The position numbers and the translations under genes are program-made. From Sphagnum magellanicum (Eukaryota > Streptophyta > Sphagnopsida > Sphagnales > Sphagnaceae): a stretch of DNA of 64,000 bases. The notes under the pieces are model-generated. The model saw only the letters and a list, made by a program, of their open reading frames with translations. It was not told where the DNA came from and searched no databases. The number at the start of each line of letters is the position of its first letter. The first letter of the stretch is position 1. The stretch lies in assembly GCA_021904315.1 (NCBI GenBank), contig CM038910.1:22020256-22084255 (forward strand). Direction: 5' to 3'. This document shows, piece after piece, positions 59,931 to 64,000 of the stretch.

Positions 59931-60175
59931 TTCACCTCCTTCCTTTTCGTTCTTTTTAAAGGGCGGATTCTGATCATTTAAAGTTTTCTTTTCCATACAT
60001 AATTTTCGATTCAAATCTTGAGAATATTTGTCCCCACAACTTTTGTTGGGAGGAGAAGAATGATTATTTTGGTAGATGGTGGAAAGAGGGAGAATAGATT
60101 GGATGTTTGTAGTACTTTTGAAAGAATGGAAGCGAATAGGGATAGTGTGGGGAGCTTGAAATCTTAGAGAAATTT

Positions 60176-60735
60176 CACAAACCCTCTCGAATTTGGTAAC
60201 ACAACTTTTTATTAGTTTGGGTGCAAATTTTAGAATATGGTAGGAAGGTGCGCCTTGTGGTTAACTTTCTAATGAGCTAAAGTAATCCAGATTTAAATAA
60301 CGTATGTGATAGGAATAATAATTTGAGTGACTAGAGGTTTGCAATCAAGTTGAACTTTCTACCTTTGTAAAACCCTTTCAGGTTTGGTAACACAACTTCT
60401 TATTGGTTTAGGTGCAGAACCTACAATTTGGTAGGTAGATGCACCTTGTAGCTAGCTTTTTAATGAACTAAAACAAGCCAGATTTGGACAACATATGTGA
60501 GTATTATTCTAAGTGACTGGTGGTTTGCAGCCAAGTTGAACTTCCTACCTTTGTAAAACCCCCTTGGTTTTGGTAACATAACTTATTAGTTTGGGTGCAA
60601 AGCTTGGAATCTGGTAGGCATATGCACCTTGTAGTTAGCTTTTTAATGAGCTAAGGCAAGCCAAATTTGAATAACATATATGATAGGAATAATATTTTAA
60701 ATGATTGGTGGTTTGTTGCCAAGTTGAACATGGTG
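60176..60735. repeat. Tandem repeat, 186-191 bp period, three copies
   Basis: TTTGGTAAC landmarks at 60192, 60383 and 60569 give periods of 191 and 186. Each unit runs through AGTTTGGGTGCA-like, GGTAGG..GATGCACCTTGT, TTTTTAATGAGCTAA and GCCAAGTTGAAC. Copies are roughly 75-85% alike by eye. The unit length falls in the range of nucleosome-sized plant satellites. Confidence 0.88.
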
Positions 60736-60739
60736 TTGA

Positions 60740-61290
60740 ATCCTTAAAGTTAGTTTGAATGAGTGACAATTTAACATAAAATTTTAGGATTTGGAATGTT
60801 TGAGCTTGGAAGACATATATATTAATTATAAATTGTAAATGATGCATAAGAGGTAAGCTATTTGGTTTCAACTACAAATGCAACTTAAAATCTAGAAATA
60901 CACTTTGCATTTTTTCCTTCACTGGTAGCATATTTATTTTCAAGTATAGTCACCTCATAGAACCGAGAGTAAAGGGATAGAAAGTCGCCTCACAAAAATG
61001 AGAAAACGAAGTTTAATAAAAACTCATAGGGTTTCAATTTAATATGGACAATCACATAAATGCTACAATTGAAGCACAAGATAACATAGATTTGATTGAA
61101 TCTGATATCAAATCTAAAACATAGTATGTGATCTTTACAGGAAAAGGTAAGTTTTGGGTTGGGTAGTTTTTTTATCTATGCATTTTCAAGGTGGTTGTTT
61201 ATTGATTTCCATAGTTTAAGGTTTATGTTCTTATTTTTAGAACTTGTACATACTGAGTTGTTATGTTTTAAATTGTGAAAGCATGCAAAA
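60740..61290. other. AT-rich gap, no gene
   Basis: No coding or repeat recognised. A CTTTACAG and GTAAGT pair near 61140 could be splice-like, but it encloses only about six bases and is probably chance. Confidence 0.5.
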
Positions 61291-61970
61291 ATAAAGCAAA
61301 ATGAGGAGGAAAGTGTGACCATTACAGAAGGTTCATTTCAATTGAAGGGTCTTACATTTAAAAGTTGTGAAGAATTACAACCTCTTGTTGAAAAGCATTA
61401 GGCTCTAAAAGGAAAGCTAATCATTGCGAGAAGCATTTCAAAAAATCAAAAGAAATGTGTAGATCTAAATGAAGTAATTTTTAAAGAATCTAAGGTTGAT
61501 TCCTTGAGGATACATGGTTTCATTAAAGGATGCAAAGAGAAAATTATGATTGCTTGAGGTGGAAGAAAAAGTTGTTCATAGATAGTTGGAAAGTATGAAG
61601 AAGGTGGGTGGCACCTCTTTTTGGCCAAAACCCATTTTACACCCTGCTCCACAAAGTGTAACTAAGTTCATTATAATAAAGCCATGTGGGTTCTGCAATA
61701 TAGAGGGTTTCATTGCCATGACATTGCAAGTACCTTTTGTAAGCATGTATTCCATATATTTTGTTTGAGTGAGGCTCTTAGAGAAATAAACAAATGTTTC
61801 ATTTATGGGCAAACTTTACACCCTGATTAGTGGAGCTCATGGGGCTTCAAAGAGATGGATGAAGAAATGGCAGATTTTGATGTTAAGTTGGATTTGGATG
61901 CTTCATGAATAGCAATGAAATAATCACTAAAGGAAGCCATTTCTTTCCATCCTCCTTTTGGTGAGTACTT
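61290..61970 (+). pseudogene. Decayed gene fragment with zinc-finger-like segment
   Basis: Plus-strand readings in shifting frames look like old protein. One reads TITEGSFQLKGLTFKSCEEL followed by LNEVIFKESKVDSL (about 61320-61555). A later part has CGFCNIEGFIAM, then CKHVFHIFCLSEALREINKC and QTLHPD (about 61680-61830), whose Cys/His spacing resembles a PHD- or RING-like zinc-binding fold. Stops and frame changes at about 61410 and 61555, and again after 61750, show it is not functional. The family is not recognised; it could be a host gene fragment or a transposon-borne gene. Confidence 0.45.
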
Positions 61971-63107
61971 CCTTTCGCTAGAAATTATTTCATTGTGCTC
62001 AATTAAGGAATTCTAAGACTCCACTATGTGCTTTGTTTTCATTTTATTCTAAGTTAACTAGTCATGAACTTGAATTGTACTCCTTTTCAACCTTGCTTTT
62101 ATCAATATGTCCTTGACAAAGGATTACAACATTGAGCTTAGGACTATCATGCCCATGGTGTGCTTAAAATGTAACTTTAAGGAGCATGTTAATCCTTTTC
62201 TTTCTTGGTGTCCTAGATTAATGAATATTGGGTGTATGCACTCTATGGTGGCTCATTTTTGGCAACTACTCCACTTCTTAAAAGTCCATACATTAGTGTT
62301 AAAATGGTAGTCTATTTTGATATCATTAATTTAGTGGGGAATTACATGGTGATTAATGAATTAAAAATTCCATATAAAGAATAACCATTTTAAACAATTA
62401 TTTAATGTACATGTTAAGAAAATAAAAATTGAAATCCACCCAAAAATGATTATGATATGGACTTATGAAAATATGGGTTTAAGCCATTTAAAAGTCCATA
62501 ACTTTTTTTTGGTTAATTTTTTTCAGCAATTTTTTTTCACATATATATTCTTTTTGTTTTAACATATCATATATTGGATCCTATAATATATCCAAAACAA
62601 AATTGATACACCAAAATGCATGTATATAGAGACATAAATAACAAACTAGTTTATATTTTTCAACTTCAAAAGTCCATTACTATATATTTGGTGTATATAC
62701 GTTGCAATTTTCTTTTATAGACGTCTTCTTCTTTAAGTTGAAAATTTGAATCTAATCACAAATTTGGAAAATTATTATTTTTATGCCATGTTAATAGCAT
62801 GTAAATGCACACCTTTTTGCAAAAAACTGGATTATGATGCAAAAAATGAACCACCCTACCTTGCAACCACCCTATTAGGATTGTTGGGGAGAACTTTGAA
62901 CATTCCTTAATGCTTCTCTTCCTTGCTTGTAGTGGATCAATGATTCTAAGGACTACTGACAAGGAATTTTAGTAATTTTGAATCCTTATGCTCCTTGTAA
63001 GAACTCTAAGCACTCTGGAATGTTTATATTCTTTGGTTGTGGTGGGTCAATGACCTTAAGGAGTGTTGGCAAGTACTTTTAGTACTCATGAGTGTTTATA
63101 CACCTTT
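61971..63107. other. AT-rich, no defensible gene
   Basis: A 67-codon plus frame at 62107-62310 (CLKCNFKEHVNPF) may be a further scrap of the relic to its left but is not recognisable. The rest is AT-rich. Confidence 0.45.
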
Positions 63108-63720
63108 TTATTTATGATTTAAAATAGGTAATGTTCCTCTATCATGTGAGTACATCCCATGGGACATGGTTACAATTGGGTCTGTAAACACATTGTGAGA
63201 TAGGGTAATTAGTCTTAAAGAGCCTATAAAAATGATGTGGTGCCCTATTACACTTGGATCTACATCCAAAATAATTTTAGCAAATTTCATTTTTGTGACA
63301 ACTTTTGTAGTTGCTCCCAATGTTATTCCTTCCAAAGATGATCTTGGCATCCATACAATTGGTGATATAACAATGTGGGTAAATATAGTACAATATTCTT
63401 CTCGTGTAGTTAGCATAAGTTGGGTTGTCTAATCTATAAGCATTAGATTTGTACATTGTATGTGTTCTATTCGAATGTATATATTACTTTGAATTATTGT
63501 CAATCAAACTTGATCAAGATTCAAAAGGTGAATGAGAGGGTGGTTGAGGAACATGAACTATAGTTGGTGTTATTTTCAATTTTTTGCCATCCACATGGTT
63601 TATCACATTTTTCAAATTATGGTGTAGGAGTACCTCCATGGTTCTCCTACACCACTCCTTTGGGGTACACTTATTCCATGTTGAATGTATTCTAAACCTC
63701 AGTGGCCACATGATCCACTA
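63108..63720 (-). pseudogene. Unrecognised minus-strand coding-like remnant
   Basis: Two minus-strand frames, 63108-63416 (SLEGITLGATTKVVTKMKFA) and 63514-63711 (KNVINHVDGKKLKITPTIVH), have coding-like composition and the same orientation, so they may be parts of one decayed gene. No family is recognised. Confidence 0.3.
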
Positions 63721-64000
63721 GTCCATGCCTAACAAACTCTTGAATGAACGAACAATAATAATCACAAGACCCTCCTATTAACAATAGTTCTATTGTTATG
63801 GTATGGATCTTGGATACCACACTATGGATTATTTGTTTTTAAATTCGTTCTCCATATTGGTTTGTACCTTGTTGGCCCTTCTCCATTTATGGTTCATTGT
63901 TTGGCAACTTGTTCTCGCTAATATCCATAGTTGTGCCTATACTTGAAATAAATACAAATCAAGGTTTTGTTCCATATGAAATCCTAGTTTTTGCTATTGA
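63721..64000. other. No gene recognised at the right edge
   Basis: AT-rich. The minus-strand remnant may extend here, but no clear frame remains. Confidence 0.4.

Noticed and set aside
61138-61160. Six-base micro-exon between CTTTACAG and GTAAGT
   Set aside because: Splice-like words are frequent by chance in AT-rich plant DNA, and there is no adjoining coding.
1-64000. CRISPR array, bacterial operon or rRNA gene
   Set aside because: No regular spacer-repeat structure, Shine-Dalgarno-led gene runs or rRNA sequence was seen; the content is plant nuclear.

Overview
This is a window of AT-rich nuclear plant DNA, almost entirely layers of transposable elements. It has no intact host gene that I can defend. 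The copia and gypsy families, plant-type LTRs, CACTA-like termini and long gene-free AT-rich stretches fit a large, repeat-bloated plant genome. A gymnosperm or other non-angiosperm land plant is plausible, but the sequence alone does not settle the species.

Layout, left half. From about 1.2 to 15 kb lies an old, decayed gypsy-class element on the minus strand (Gypsy-A: gag, protease, RT, RNase H, integrase). A young copia element (3029-9149, + strand) sits inside it. Its 313-bp LTRs differ at one base, and its target repeat is nearly perfect. An 812-bp solo LTR (9624-10435) sits in the RT region of Gypsy-A. From about 15.6 to 19.05 kb is a second gypsy relic on the plus strand (Gypsy-C, chromovirus-like). 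It is broken by a TIR element (about 16318-16813) and by a 515-bp solo LTR with an exact CCTTT duplication (17588-18102). A CACTA-like terminus lies at 19605.

Middle. Two copies of the 812-975 bp LTR family lie tail to tail with a 13-bp spacer (about 21.4-22.9 kb) and form a large inverted repeat. From 23.1 to 26.2 kb a decayed, unrecognised minus-strand coding region carries a lysine/glutamate-rich part. From 27.7 to 36.4 kb lies Gypsy-B (minus strand), which hosts another solo LTR of the same family (27838-28709) and a solo LTR of the young copia family (30892-31204, exact ATTCT duplication). Next to it is a decayed protein-kinase-like host gene fragment (about 36.97-37.55 kb).

Right half. 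From 38 to 64 kb the sequence is mostly AT-rich and non-coding. It holds a strong 64-bp-arm hairpin (38758-38897), many (TAGG)n/(CCTA)n tracts in both orientations, tRNA-like motifs beside some of these tracts, and an anomalous GC-richer block (about 43.64-46.44 kb) that may be organelle-derived. It also has several tandem repeats (69 bp at 57.5 kb, 30 bp at 59.75 kb, 186-191 bp at 60.2-60.7 kb) and a few weak, unrecognised coding relics (57.8, 61.3-62.0 and 63.1-63.7 kb).

The genes do not form a working pathway. The interest lies in the nesting order, the solo-LTR families, conserved hairpins inside LTRs, and a few relics that do not match a family I can name. I found no convincing new functional system.
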